A stretch of DNA of 64,000 nt from Guillardia theta CCMP2712 (lineage: Eukaryota > Cryptophyceae > Pyrenomonadales > Geminigeraceae): assembly GCF_000315625.1 (NCBI RefSeq), contig NW_005434672.1, positions 62,001 to 126,000 of the forward strand, in the 5' to 3' direction. The notes under the pieces are model-generated. The model saw nothing but the letters and a program-made list of their open reading frames with translations. It ran no database searches and had not been told where the DNA came from. Position 1 is the stretch's first letter, and every line of letters starts with the position of its first letter. Below, piece by piece: positions 46,181 to 57,393 of the stretch. The position numbers were made by a program, and so were the translations under genes.

Positions 46181-47186
46181 ATGAAGTTGCAGCTCTACTC
46201 TTGTTTTCTGATACGGTCATGCTTATGCCTGTAGACCGTGACTTTTATCATTCTTGTGTTGTTCCATTTCTACCCCTTTCTCATGCGAGTCAAATACATT
46301 TGCTTATATTTTTCCATACAGGACCGGAATTGCCCTCAGAAGCCCTTCTGCCTACCATCCTTTCACGACTTCAGGCACAAGCGCATCTTTCCGGAAGCAA
46401 CCCTTCGATTCAGTGAACTGGAAAAAATCCTGCGGGTTGCAAAGAGCTCATATGTCCTTCTACAACTCTATAGATGCGGCAGAGGATGAGTCGTTACTCG
46501 CTGACGTGAAGATTGATCCGTATCTTGGTACGAAGCTGGGAACATATCGAGAGACTTACTGTGCTAAGTATTCAAACATTGAACAAGGAGAAGTGTTGCG
46601 ATGGATAGAAGAACAAACCATGAAGCTTCAGAAAACTTCCATGCTCTCTGGATCCTTGAGTGCATCAACGTTGCAGTCTCTGATAAGAATGAAAGGCGCA
46701 AAGAATGTGCTCGAGATTGGAACTTACACAGGTTTCACAGCAATTGCCATGGCAGCTGTTGCATCTCGTGTGGTGACAGTGGATAATTTCAAAGCTGAAC
46801 CAGCTTCAGAAGATGTCTGCCGAGAAGCTATCAAAATGGCGAATGTGAATGTTTCAATCATGAAGATGGATGCAAAAGATGCTCTCAACTGTTTGGTTAA
46901 CGAGGTGAAGGAACCCTTCGACTTCGTTTTCATTGATGGCGACAAGAAGGAACAAATTGATTACTACGAATTCTTGTTGAAACATCCTCATCTTTTCGAT
47001 CCAAAAGGAGTCATTGCAGTAGACAACACTTTATGGTATTCAAGAGTTTTTCAGAGTGATGACAAAATAGGAGATGAAGACACTGTGGCTGTTCGAAAGT
47101 TCAACGACCACATCAAGCGTGACCCTCGAACATTTGTGTCTATCATTCCGGTGCGCGACGGAATAACATTAATACAACATGTCTAA
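46181..47186 (+). CDS. SAM-dependent O-methyltransferase (CCoAOMT/COMTD1 family) with N-terminal presequence
   Basis: Transfers a methyl group from S-adenosylmethionine to a catechol-type hydroxyl; the substrate is unknown. The methyltransferase body is complete: VLEIGTYTGFTAIAMA (SAM-binding motif I), VVTVDNFKAEP, FDFVFIDGDKKEQIDYYE (metal/SAM Asp) and KGVIAVDNTLWYSRVF (metal-binding DN), ending GITLIQHV. About 220 residues, the usual size. A first exon starting MKLQLYSCFLIRSCLCL at 46181 joins across an intron (GTAGAC...ATACAG, ending 46320) in frame to TGIALRSPSAYHPFTTSGTS. That looks like a signal peptide followed by a Ser/Thr-rich, aromatic-led transit-like stretch, as in plastid or periplastid targeting in algae with complex plastids. 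Without exon 1, translation could start at 46452 (MSFYNSIDAAEDE) for a cytosolic form. Confidence 0.87.
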
Positions 47187-47419
47187 CCCAGTCTGAAATC
47201 CGCATGGTGAGATGAAGTCACACATGGACTAAAGTTTCGGAGGACCTTCAAATTTGAACTTTGGAACTGTTGTCTGCTCACCAATATAGCCATTCTGCTC
47301 ACCAATATAGCCATTGCAAAGCATGATTTATCGATTGTAGCAGATTCTCTGTCATCTGCCAATATTACAATACAGGGAACATTTGAGTAGAAAATTTTAC
47401 AAAGCCGAAGAGTCCAATT

Positions 47420-48514
47420 TCAGGTTGCAGTCCAGGATTTGAAAGGGTCTGGCCTTTTTTCCATTTTGAAAGCGATTTCCCCTCGTGATGCCGACTTTGG
47501 CAGAGTGGTTGCTGCGCTAGCACACCGTTCAAAAAGTTGATCATCCACATCTTGAGAAAACTCCTTCATTCGCTTCCTCCTGTCCGCTGCTGCTCTGGCA
47601 TAAAACCTCGAGCCACTGCTAGATTTACCCAGAACGGGAACTGAACGCTTTCGCTCTGGCGTAACAGAACGCCCGGAAGACATCGAGTCTACTTTTTGTG
47701 CTGATTCAATGAGATCCCCGCTCATGATAACTGAATGAACCCTGCGTCTGAAGGCAGGCCTTGCACCGAAGCTGGAATCTTGGATGTCAAGTGCACTGAA
47801 ACTTCGTGTCTCATCCAGACGTGCTTGATTCTGCAAGGATAAACGTCAACATCCGTTTTATCGCAATCAGAACGATTGAGTTGGACTTACCGCATCAGCA
47901 ACCGAAAAGCTTGCCGACTCAAATATTCCCATATTTTCCTCGCCAATCACAAACGAGGAATTTCCTTCCCGTCTTACTTTGAATGCTCCATTGAAAACGC
48001 TCGCTTCTGCAAGTCTTTCGAGGAAAGTTTCTTCATCAGGAGTCTCCGCAATTCCTGAGCTGGAGCTTGTTCGCATGGTTGAGTGATTTGACGGAATTCT
48101 CCGAAGAGCTTCCAACTCATCTTGACGAGAGCTTCCCCCAGAGCTATCCCTCGTCAGAGCATCTGAACCATCCAGTTTCTTAGATGTTAAGCTCGAACTC
48201 CTCACGATTGACTCTGTTTGTCCCACTAAAGACCCTACCCCCTCGGGATCGCGTCTTATCTTGAAAGCTTTACCCCACTCAATCTCATTCTCCTGGACAA
48301 ATTCCCTCAAGAACTGTTCCTCTGTTTGATTGGTTAATTGTTTCTTCAACGCCTTCAGCTTCTGAATGGCTTCTTTGGTCTCGGATGCTCGCTTCGCTGC
48401 CTTGGCTTTCTGTCGAAGCCTGTTTCTTCTGACATAGTACACAAAAATTGCCAGAACTAGCACAAAGATGGAGCCTGCCAACAGGGAAACAACATGAGAG
48501 AGTAAGGTTCCCAT
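47420..48514 (-). CDS. Single-pass membrane protein with three internal repeats
   Basis: The start MGTLLSHVVSLLAGSIFVLV gives an N-terminal membrane helix (about residues 8-30) followed by a basic stretch (VRRNRLRQKAKAAKRA), so most of the protein should be cytosolic. One 59-nt intron (GTAAGT...TTGCAG) joins FSVADA to NQARLDETRSF. Three related segments are visible: EEQFLREFVQENEIEWGKAF with KIRRD; EETFLERLAEASVFNGAFKV then RRE; and DDQLFERCASAA followed later by EIAFKMEKR. Ser-rich linkers separate them. About 340 residues. No known family. The last segment ends FKSWTAT. Confidence 0.78.
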
Positions 48515-49640
48515 TATCGCGCGTATGGTTTGTTTGCTCCCTTGCTCATCCAGCCTAGTCCGTGCATGCCCGGCATGGAAACGAGACGGGTAGGTTGGGT
48601 AGGGTGGGGGTGGAGGCTGTTTCCGAGTGGTTCGTGGGGGTAGGGTCAAGAAGAGATACTCTGGTGTAGGTGGGTAGTGTTGTAATTGTTAGAAAGTGGA
48701 ACAGGGACTGGTACATTCCACGTAAGATTTACGGTGATACAGGGGGGTGGCTTCATAGTACCTAATGTTTTGAGAGGGTAGGGGTGCATTCCAAGTGAGG
48801 AAGGGGGTGGCGAACAGGTTCCGCGGAGGTGGTGGGCAAGGTGAGGTTGTGGGACGACAAATGACGATGTGGGCTACCACCCCAATTTGAATACTGGAAA
48901 AGGTAGGTACTCGATGTTGACCAGGGGTCCACGATTAATGGTTGCAATTATTTTGAAGCACTCACTCAGGGGTGGGTGTCCCTTTCTGAAGAAATTTGCA
49001 GGGGTACCCTGGGCCGTGGGTAGTTTACAAGGGGTCCTTTTGGTATACTTTTAAATGAATATATATAAAAAAAAAACCAATTACCCACCCTGTGCCTTAC
49101 ACGGGCGGACACCAACGAGCATGAAACGAGTACCCCTTCCACAACATTCCAGTACCCACCTGTTTACCGGGCATATCCATTCTTCTGATTTGCTGACGAG
49201 GTTTTTCGGGTAGGATATGCGATGACATGGTGGGGTGATAATGCTTTGATTTAGGGGGGTACTATCTATAGGCAGCAACGGCAACGGTGGGGTGGGGTAG
49301 GGAAAACAGTGGGTGGAACCATGTTGGGGGCAGGGGTGCTGTACCGTATCTGCGCGGTGCGGCCCAGAGTAGCCATTGAAATCGAAGGGAATTGACAAAT
49401 TGCTCTGAAATTTCGAAATTAATCCAATGCCTTAAAATAGTTTCAATGACTTTTTAAAAATTGTCGATGAGAGGTATAGCGGTACCACATCGGCTTCCCG
49501 TTGTAAATTTGGTACGATCCCGTGAGACGCGGAAAGACCTAAAAACCACAAATTGTCAGACAGATGCAGGACACCAGCATGAGGTGTGTCCTGCAGGGAT
49601 GACAATGACAATAATGACAATGTGGTGATAATGATTTGAC
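48515..49640. other. G-skewed intergenic region
   Basis: From about 48560 to 49400 the plus strand is full of GGGTAGGGT/GGGGTGG words, interrupted by an AT run (49050-49080). It mirrors the C-skewed gaps at 5560-6040 and 63830-64000. No gene supported. Confidence 0.45.
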
Positions 49641-49673
49641 GATGAGGGGGAGGGGGAGCACGAGCTGGAGCGC

Positions 49674-49679
49674 ATGCAG

Positions 49680-49739
<60 letters not shown>

Positions 49740-49982
49740 CGTACGGAGAGGAAGGGTGCCTTTGGGGATTGTGGAAAAGAAGAGGAAGATGTAAGGGGAC
49801 CGATAGAATCAGTAAGTGGAATCTGTAAGCGATTGGATACTTGCGGTCAACCTGAAGACCTCCTATTGGAGTTCTGTCAGCCAACTGATTACTTGGAAGA
49901 AGAGCGCAAGTTGCTTGTCAACAGCTTCAGAGTTCAAGAGGGTTTAAGAAACAGAGCCACGATATCGCCGTCTAACCCCTGA
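49674..49982 (+). CDS. Possible acidic-repeat protein fragment
   Basis: An open frame of about 100 residues whose first part is Glu-Asp repeats encoded by a (GACGAG)n array (49679-49739), followed by DRTERKGAFGDCGKEEED and PEDLLLEFCQPTDYLEEERK. The codons after the array look protein-like, but no upstream start or homologue is evident and a GTAAGG donor follows EEED. It may be an exon of an unresolved gene or a remnant. Confidence 0.3.
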
Positions 49983-50078
49983 GAAGATCTGATCTTTGCT
50001 GAAAAGAGAGGGGTTGATTTCTTCGTACATGAGGAAATGCTCGCACCAGCAAATATCTTCTGCCAACAGACAGGTGTC

Positions 50079-50381
50079 TCAAACAGTATAAGCAGATAAC
50101 AACACGTATTCCTGTCTCTGCGTACTCCCTTGCTGCCTGCCGAGGCCCCGACAGCCCGGCCGTTCGTTCATGCGAGTTTGAACGATCCTTGAGGACATCT
50201 GTTCACAAACGTTTGTTTGCCCGATCAGGGAGTTGCCGAACGATAACTTATCAAGTGCGCGGGCGACCAGACGAATCGTCATCGCCAAGTATCTCTGCAT
50301 AAAGCTAGACATCGACTCCTTGAGTCCGTGCTTCATGTCCCGAAGAGGTGGCATCGGCGTGATCGGAAAGTCCGGTGACAA
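50079..50381 (-). CDS. Possible exon of an unrecognised protein
   Basis: Open frame with a helical-looking stretch, MKHGLKESMSSFMQRYLAMT and RALDKLSFGNSLIGQ. Upstream on the same strand, about 50400-50470, another frame reads DELAQHPEMLAVLNG. These could be exons of one small gene, but no start, end or homologue can be fixed. Confidence 0.25.
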   Translation of the reverse strand: MSPDFPITPMPPLRDMKHGLKESMSSFMQRYLAMTIRLVARALDKLSFGNSLIGQTNVCEQMSSRIVQTRMNERPGCRGLGRQQGSTQRQEYVLLSAYTV

Positions 50382-51653
50382 CCATTCTCACGCTTCCAAT
50401 AGCATCCGTTCAGAACCGCCAACATCTCGGGATGCTGTGCGAGCTCATCCTGGCAACACTCCGACAATCTCTTTGTACTACGGTAGCTGCAGAATCACGT
50501 CCTCAGCGGTCTCCGAGTCCTGCGGTCACAAGTTCCACACTGATCTCTGATCAAACTTGCCAGTGCAGTGCGCTTCGTAACAGCCTTGGAATAGAACCGT
50601 CTACGTCTTGGCTCCTTCCAACTCAGTGCCTCTTCCTCCAACTGCCTCTGCCCTGAGTCGCACTGCGGCAGACCGAGCTCCGAGGCTCCCGGAGTCCTGC
50701 TGACTCCGACGCTCCTCAGTCTTCTTCCTTGTGGCCCTGTCACCGGGTGCTCGCGTAGGCTCATCGTGCCATCACAGCAACGTGATGGTCGGCAGTGCCC
50801 CGCCGCCGGTCACCCGTTGACCGTGTCAGCCTGCCCGGCCCGGCCGCCCGGCGGGCCGCGGCGCCAGTCACTTCGGAGTGGCCGGCCCGGCCGGGCAGCG
50901 GCCGGCGGAGGCCCCCGGGCCCGGCATCGGGCACCACCCGGCACCGCCGCCCGGCCCGCCGGGTGGCCGGGCACGTAATGCGATGATTCCAATCGAATCA
51001 AAACGCTTTGGATCCAGGTCTCATGTCGGGGGCTCTCCAGGTGCGTGAGCTGTGGGGGGTGAAGGAGACCGTGAGAGGAAGGAACAAGCTTGCCGACTTG
51101 CGATGGTCGGGGATGTTCCTTGCGCCTTTGTCCTCAACATGCAGATGATGTGGAGCTCCATCCTTGCTCACAAACACCTCCGATGGGAAAGTGCTGATTC
51201 TCGTTTCCTGTTCCTCTGATGAAAGAAGTCAACTTGATTCTTCCGATTGCGAAACCAATGTTTGTGATTCTGCATACTGTTTATAAGATTTTGAGTTCTG
51301 CATTTTGTCTGACATTGCTGATGCCGCTCTTGCAGTATCGCGCTATCCTCATTGTGGTTATCTGTGGATTGTGTGAAGCGTTTCTCTCGGTACGACTTTT
51401 TCGCCACGTGTTTTAGACCTCACGTACGTTGTCTACGCGATCGGCTTCTTTCATAGCCCTGCGCCTTCAAGAACACACATGAAATCGCTCGGTTACGCTC
51501 GTCGGAAACGCATCTGACATTGAGAAGTGTGTTGTACATCCGGTTTCCGCATGTGACCTCATTGTTGTTAAAGCTTGTCGGTATCGTGTGTCGACGATCA
51601 CCAAGATGCAGAAGGAAAAGGATGAAGACATGTGAGAACTCTGAGATCTCCAG
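50382..51653. other. Intergenic region with GC island
   Basis: About 50760-50985 is an island of CCGGCC/GCCCGG words, like those upstream of other genes. About 51170-51420 is more AT-rich with a hydrophobic open frame at 51219-51416 that I could not support as a gene. Confidence 0.4.
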
Positions 51654-51968
51654 ATGAACATTGACCATGCGCGCTTCATCGGTAGGGATAGAAAGGAAAT
51701 GATCCTCAAGCAGCTTGCGGCCTCCGATCGGCCGAGTGTAAGTTTGCTATGTCATCATCTTTTTTAAATGGTGATTCAGGGCAAGACAGTCGAAGCTCCC
51801 AAAGACTCTGCTCCACCAGGAGCGATTCCAGGTGACTTGGCGCGATATGCTCAGTACTTGAAGTGACTGAGACAGTCAGACTACATGTACTTCTTCTTCC
51901 CTATCCTCGGGGCCTTCACCGCCTTTGCTGTGCAGTACTTCAGCAAGAGTCAGCTCCCCTTCGGATAG
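51654..51968 (+). CDS. Small membrane protein, about 74 residues
   Basis: Three exons: MNIDHARFIGRDRKEMILKQ continuing to ASDRPS; after a 45-nt intron GKTVEAPKDSAPPGAIP; after a 48-nt intron (GTGACTTG...GTCAG) DYMYFFFPILGAFTAFAVQY then FSKSQLPFG, stop at 51966-51968. One hydrophobic helix lies near the C-terminus. Size and layout recall small subunits of mitochondrial membrane complexes, but no family is identified. An in-frame exon farther upstream cannot be excluded. Converges on the next gene with a 139 bp gap. Confidence 0.6.
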
Positions 51969-52107
51969 TCAGAGGGGAACAGTCAGGAGTACATTCTCAA
52001 CCAACTCTCTCTAATGAAGTCTTCAAGAACACTCTTCAACACCAACTCCTCGGAATTTGATCAATCTACCAAGACCAAGGCCCGGTTTCCACGGCGTTCC
52101 AGATCCT

Positions 52108-53318
52108 TCAGTCGTCGTCCTCTGAGTCAGGCTCAGCGTCGTTGTCTATCGCTCGCTCGTGCTTACACAGGATGCAGCCTGGCGCGTCTATCCTTCTCCT
52201 GCAGCAGGACCAGATTGAATTCCAACTGGCGTCCAGCTGCTTTAGGCCAGGGTGCTGTCGGCAGGAGGTGTCTCTGTTTGTTTCCTCTGTGAACGTCTTG
52301 CCGCATCTCTTGCAGACAAGTTGCAACTCTGTGCCAACAGCCATGATCTCATGCGCGAACTCATCCTCATCCTCGTCCTCGCCACCCGGGCTTCCCTTGG
52401 ATAACCATGCCAACTGGTCGCTCGTTGCCTCGTCTGCCCTCTGACCATGCTGGACATCGTCTTGTTCCTCTTTCAGGAAATCTTTCCAGCGAGGGTTTCC
52501 ATGTAGCGCCTGCCTGATCATCTGCAGCTCGTTCGTGCGATCCAGAGCCCCATACTCAACTTCATCATCAGCGCACGACTGCAAGAGCGCAAACAGGCGA
52601 TCTGTGAGCTCCTGACTGTCGTTGATGACCTTGTCAATCTGCTTCTCCTCCTCCTCGTCGCCTCTTGAAGAATCTCGGTCTGATGGCAGGGCTCTGAGCA
52701 AGTATTCAAACCTTTCTCCTCCCATATCGAGAAATTCGAGCAAGTTGTCAAGAGGCTTCAATTTTGACATCTCTTGTTCGAGATGTAAGATTCTCGCTCT
52801 CATCTCTTCTACTTGCTTGTTGAACTTTAAGTTTTCGATGGTCAAAACCTGTAGGAAGAATATTCAGCATGCACGGGAACTACGAGCACCCATCATCCAA
52901 TTCCCTATCTCTGTCTTCGACATCAACTCTGACAACGTTATGTGAATTATCTTCATCTATGGTATCCTCCTCATCATGCTTTCTCCATCATCGCATCGTC
53001 AAGGCTATGTTGTTCACTCCTCCTAAACCTTCCACTCCGCCTCCTGCACCAAAATGAAGAGCAAATCACCTTTATGGTCCCAACAAGCTGCTTGTTCCGA
53101 GATACAAGTTTCTCCTCGTGCTCGAATCGGCGCTTGAAGTATGAGAATCTCTTTGTTCTAAGGTCGTCGCCGCTGCCATGGTCTCTCAATGTTGCAGACC
53201 TCATTTTGTCGCTGTCTTTCAGCCCATCAAAGTTCAACGACGCGAACTTAGCGAAGTAGCTGGAGCGAAAAGAGCTATGGGCAGAGCTTGGAGGAGGAAA
53301 CACCTCTTTCCCACTCAT
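52108..53318 (-). CDS. Coiled-coil protein with C-terminal Cys/His zinc-binding region
   Basis: The first ATG in frame gives MSGKEVFPPPSSAHSSFRSS at 53318. A helical middle follows (FKRRFEHEEKLVSRNKQL; then after an intron LKFNKQVEEMRARILHLEQE and LDNLLEFLDMGGERFEYLLR). An acidic linker precedes the C-terminal cluster LVCKRCGKTFTEETNRDTSC, then CRQHPG, WSCCRRR, APGCILCKH. The order C-x2-C...C-x2-H-P-G...W-x-C-C...P-G-C-x4-H is the signature of CHORD-like/treble-clef zinc sites that bind proteins. The last residues are acidic (DNDAEPDSEDDD). About 340 residues. The exact function is unknown. Confidence 0.75.
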
Positions 53319-53918
53319 AGTCTGGCACTCTGACTCCACCTAGATCACTCGCTCTGTCTCGCTCCCTCCCTCCCTTGGTTGCTCTCTGTGCTGCCACCCA
53401 CCGTAAGAAAAAAACATCATTGTGTCAAACTGACATCAAAGTTGCCAATCAATGTTTTTTTATTTTTTTCTTCTGATTGATTGTTTTCCTCCTTGTTTGC
53501 TCCGGTTTGCATTTTCCATTTTCAGTCAATAAACTTTCTTGATTGTGAGTTTTTCTCTCTCTCCTTTCAATCAAGTCCGATTGACTCGCCTAGGTTGACT
53601 CTCTCCATGTAAGAAGAGCTACTGACTGAGTCGCTTCTTGACGAGGATGTCAGATACTCGGTGTCCGTCAAGGCTTTGCGGTCAGACTCAGCGAGGACTC
53701 TGCCGCAGTGCTGGAAGGCCGGGCTCTTTATCGCCATTTACTTACATCTTGATTCATTGTCTTATCAACAAACTACTACACATACAACAAACAAACAATC
53801 TGATCATCTCATGACATTGGGTACCTTCACATACATGTACAACCTCTTCAAGCGTTCGATCGTCGACTTCGCGCTTGCATCTGCGAGCCGTCAAGGAATT
53901 ATCAGCATCGCTGTCATG
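53319..53918. other. Intergenic: T-rich tract and small GC-richer patch
   Basis: 53440-53560 is T-rich with TTTTCAGTCAATAAA (about 53520), a word also found at about 40282. 53580-53720 carries GACTGACTGAGTCG and CCGGGCTC-type sequence. No gene is supported on either strand. Confidence 0.4.
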
Positions 53919-55960
53919 TCAAAGCACCTGAAGCTTCTCCTTGGTCACCCTGGCGTCGTAAAGCTGAGCAGGCGATGGTCCGCGATGGTTGATGGTGGGT
54001 AGTCCCCATCCGCTCTCGCGCTTATCAGAGAAGAGCATGGGAGGACAGCTGGGAGAGCGATGGGAGTCAACAGCCTCCTGCTCGCCGTCTGGTCGCCCGT
54101 GCATGGCTTGAAGATGCTTGAGCTTCGCCTGCAGGTCGAGCCTCTCCTGGCATTCTCGCTGGACGATGTTTCTGAGAGCAGCGATCTCGTCCTCCTTGAG
54201 CTTGAGCTTTGAGCTGATGCTGTGAAGAGAGTCTTCCATGCTCATGACGAGGGACGACAGCTCTGTGTTCCTCCTGCTCTGATCGTGCGATCGCTCTTCC
54301 TCCAGCTCCTCGATCTTCTTCTGCAGCTCTTCTACCTGATTCAACAGCTCACGCTCTCTCTCTTGCGCCTCCTGCATGTTGCGGTTGAAACTGACTCGCT
54401 GCTCGCGGGCTTCTGAGGTCAACTCCTCGATCTTTAGCAGGAAAGCCTTCTCGTGATGCGCGCTGTCTTCTCGAATCTTCTGCGCCTGAGACTCTAATTC
54501 GAACCTGACAAGGCGTGAGAAGGAGGAGAGGAGACAAAGGGAAGGCTCTCACCTCAACCGTTCTCCGTCCTTCAGCCGCTGCTCATACATCTCCCTCTCC
54601 ATGGTGGTCAGCTTGTCTCGCCATTGCTTGTCCGACGCCAATCTCGCTGCCTTCTCAGCCTAGCACGGAGTGAGGGGAATGAACATGCCTTGATGCATAT
54701 TCACCTGACTCTTTGCCTTTGCAATCTGTTTCTGGTAGAAGTTTTCGAGCTCGCTGATTCGAGCCTTGTGCACCTCCCGCTGTTGATGCGAACACGTTAG
54801 GCAGTCGGAGCTCCCGGACAGACGACCTGCTGCTTCACTTCCTCTTCCAGCTCCTCCACGCGTTTGTTCAGCACGGTCTGCGAATGCACTCAGCCAAAAA
54901 CTTCCAGCAGTTGGCAGAAGATACCAGAGCGGCTTTGTCGGCTTTTAAGGCATCTGCAGCCCTCTTTCTGTTTTGATTCTCCATGGTCTTCCGCTCGTGG
55001 GTTTCCTGATCTCAGGTGTGAGTGAGGAGTCAAAGAAAAACAACCTGTAACCTCTTGTGCATTCTTGAGGTCTTGTTCCAGCACCTTGATCGCAGATCTC
55101 AACTCCTCCTGCAGTGATGGAAAAAGTCAAAGTCAACCATGTGATCAGATCATGCCGACCTTCTCTTTCGCAGCTTGAGAATCAGCAGCACGCATCTCCT
55201 GAGCACTCTTGTCTATTTGTGACTGCAACTGCTCAATCTTCCTCTGCTGCTCCTCAATCTCCCGCCTCAGTTTCGCCGTCTCTCGCTCCGCGTTGGTTTT
55301 GGTGGTTTTGATCTCGTTCTCTAAACTTCCTCTCCTCGTCGCAAGGAAGGCGTTTGCCTTCTCCAGCTCATTCATCGCTTTGTTCACTTCAATCAGTCTC
55401 GATTTGTTATTCTGTAACTCATTGCTTGATGTTGACTCCGATTGTTGCAGCATTGCAATGATGCTGTCTTTGTCCCGGTCGCTTCGTATGACGCATCGTA
55501 TCTGATCCTCAAGCTCTAACTTGTCGTCAACCCCCCAGTCTTTCATGACATCTCTCAACCTTTGAAGAGCTTCGGCATGATGCATGCTCTCTGCAACAAG
55601 CTTGCTGTTCTCCTGCTCTTTCTTAGCCATCCGTGAGCCAAGTGATGCGAGCTCGGACCTCAAGTCGTTCAGCTGGTCTACAGATTCTGATAATTGTTCG
55701 CCCTGAAGCTTCGAAATCTGTTCAACACACGAAGAGATGGACGAGAAGCAGTCAAAGAACAGCTTTCTTGCATCCTTCAAACTGCTCGCAACCCCCTGCC
55801 GGAGGTAATGATGGTCTGCAGCAAGCTTGGTGATGGAAGCATGGAGCTTAGGAACGAAACGTTTGTGTCGAAGATTCTCGACCACCAACTTTTCGTTTTG
55901 TATCTGAAGACTTTCTTTTTCTCTTGATACCTTCACGATGTCGTCCATCCCGTGCGCCAT
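53919..55960 (-). CDS. Long coiled-coil protein, function unknown
   Basis: The first ATG gives MAHGMDDIVKVSREKESLQI. A continuous coiled coil follows through at least seven exons: KLHASITKLAADHHYLRQGV; KLQGEQLSESVDQLNDLRSE; RDKDSIIAMLQQSESTSSNE; ENEIKTTKTNAERETAKLRR; TVLNKRVEELEEEVKQQ; KARISELENFYQKQIAKAKS; RDKLTTMEREMYEQRLKDGE; REQRVSFNRNMQEAQERERE. The last exon has SSKLKLKEDEIAALRNIVQR and ECQERLDLQAKLKHLQAMHG, ending with a Pro-rich tail and EKLQVL. About 560 residues. Family unassigned; centrosomal or flagellar coiled-coil proteins have this look. Confidence 0.75.
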
Positions 55961-56294
55961 CAATGCTCCCTAAGGCCTGTCTCACTTGAAGAAAAACTCT
56001 TGTAGACTCAGTCGCGCCATCGTCTATGATGCCTTGAGATCATCGTACTGCCTTACCTCTGATCGAGATCAAACGGAATGTTCCGTCACTCTCCCTCTTC
56101 CTCCCCTCCTCCCTCCAGCGCCCCCTCGCTCGTCGCTCCGGAGGTAGCCTGCATTTTCGGCAGTTAAACCTTTCACCCAGGTACGAGCCCGCCTCATGGA
56201 CCGTCCTTTTGTCTCAACAAAGTACCCGTACTTGGCTGAGACAGGAAGCTGATGGTAGTGGGGGTACAGGTTTGAACGGTCTGAGGGGCGAAAA

Positions 56295-57115
56295 ATGAAG
56301 TCGCCAGGAGAAGGCAAGATGTTGGAGGTGTTGGAGGAGCACGACATGGACGAAGAGGACCTGAAGCTGCTTCGAAGCAAGGGAGTGAAGAAAGTTGCAG
56401 ACTTTCATAGAATCTCTGACGTCAAGAGCCTTCAGCTGCCTCCTGTGACGGAGGTGAAGTTGAAAGAGCTGCTCGCGAGTTTGAATGAGGTAGTATGCAG
56501 CCAGTAGAGTTGAAGCGCGGGATGACTGGATTGTTTCGTCAGGGATCAAAGAAGGAAAATGTGCTCTCGAGGGTGAGGAGATCATGGGGTGCCCTCATGT
56601 CTTTCCTGCCCCTGTATACTTCAGAGGACATGACGAAAGGAGCGAGTGGTGAGAGCGAAGACGCGAAGAAACAAGAAGACGCGGAGAAACAAGAGGATCA
56701 GGTGAAGATGATGTGGATCTTACTTGATGCTTATGAAGTCTGCTCTCCACAGCCAATACCGAGCAAGAGGAAAAGGTTTGCTGGAGTTGCAAAACAACTT
56801 GCATGATCTCATTTACGGTATTTTTTGCAAGGGGGGACAAAGGAGGGCAGCCAGAACGAAATGAGGAGCAGGAAGGCGTCAGAGCTAAGAGATCGAGCAA
56901 CAGGAGGAGCGCAGGAACAACAGGAGGGAAGGCGGTAAGCTTTTCTTGCAACGAATGCACAAGGGATATGACTGTGGGGATTACAGCAACGTGGGACTGC
57001 AAGAGCCTCTCGCACGAAGACTAGTGCAAAGACTTCCTTGTCAGGAAGAAGAAAGGTGGAGGTTGCAGTCAAGGAAGAAGCTGTCTTCGAGATGTCACTA
57101 CGACCAAAACGGTAG
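56295..57115 (+). CDS. Small SAM-like domain protein with basic tail (3' model approximate)
   Basis: The start MKSPGEGKMLEVLEEHDMDE leads to EEDLKLLRSKGVKKVADFHR and KSLQLPPVTEVKLKELLASL, a compact helical unit resembling a SAM or SAM-like domain (about residues 8-68). If the first exon is read through, the protein ends at 56507 with 70 residues. Alternatively a GTAGTA donor after LNE leads to acidic and basic exons (ASGESEDAKKQEDAEKQEDQ; NEMRSRKASELRDRATGGAQ) and a protein-like final exon TKTSAKTSLSGRRKVEVAVK ending EMSLRPKR at 57115. I favour the longer form but could not resolve every junction. Confidence 0.5.
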
Positions 57116-57393
57116 CAGCCGAAAGATGTGTAGGCAAGATGTGACCATGTCAAACAGATTCAAGAAAGGGTTCTACTCTTTCAAAGACATCGAAAACAAG
57201 GCGTGGAAGAAAGGGAGAGGTAACACCAATGAGTGACTTTGCTATCTTGTGATCTCAAGTGCCTTAGGGACTCGCGATGATCCTGTCTTGCTCGATTGAA
57301 ATGCTCGTTACAACTGAACTCCCACCACACGCTGGCGATCCCTCGCATCCGCAGACTTGTCGCTTTCTGCCCTCCTTTCCGTCTGGTGCACCT

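Noticed and set aside
49432-49884. Minus-strand Pro-Arg repeat protein
   Set aside because: Antisense of the (GACGAG)n array; the plus strand reading is more protein-like, though still weak.
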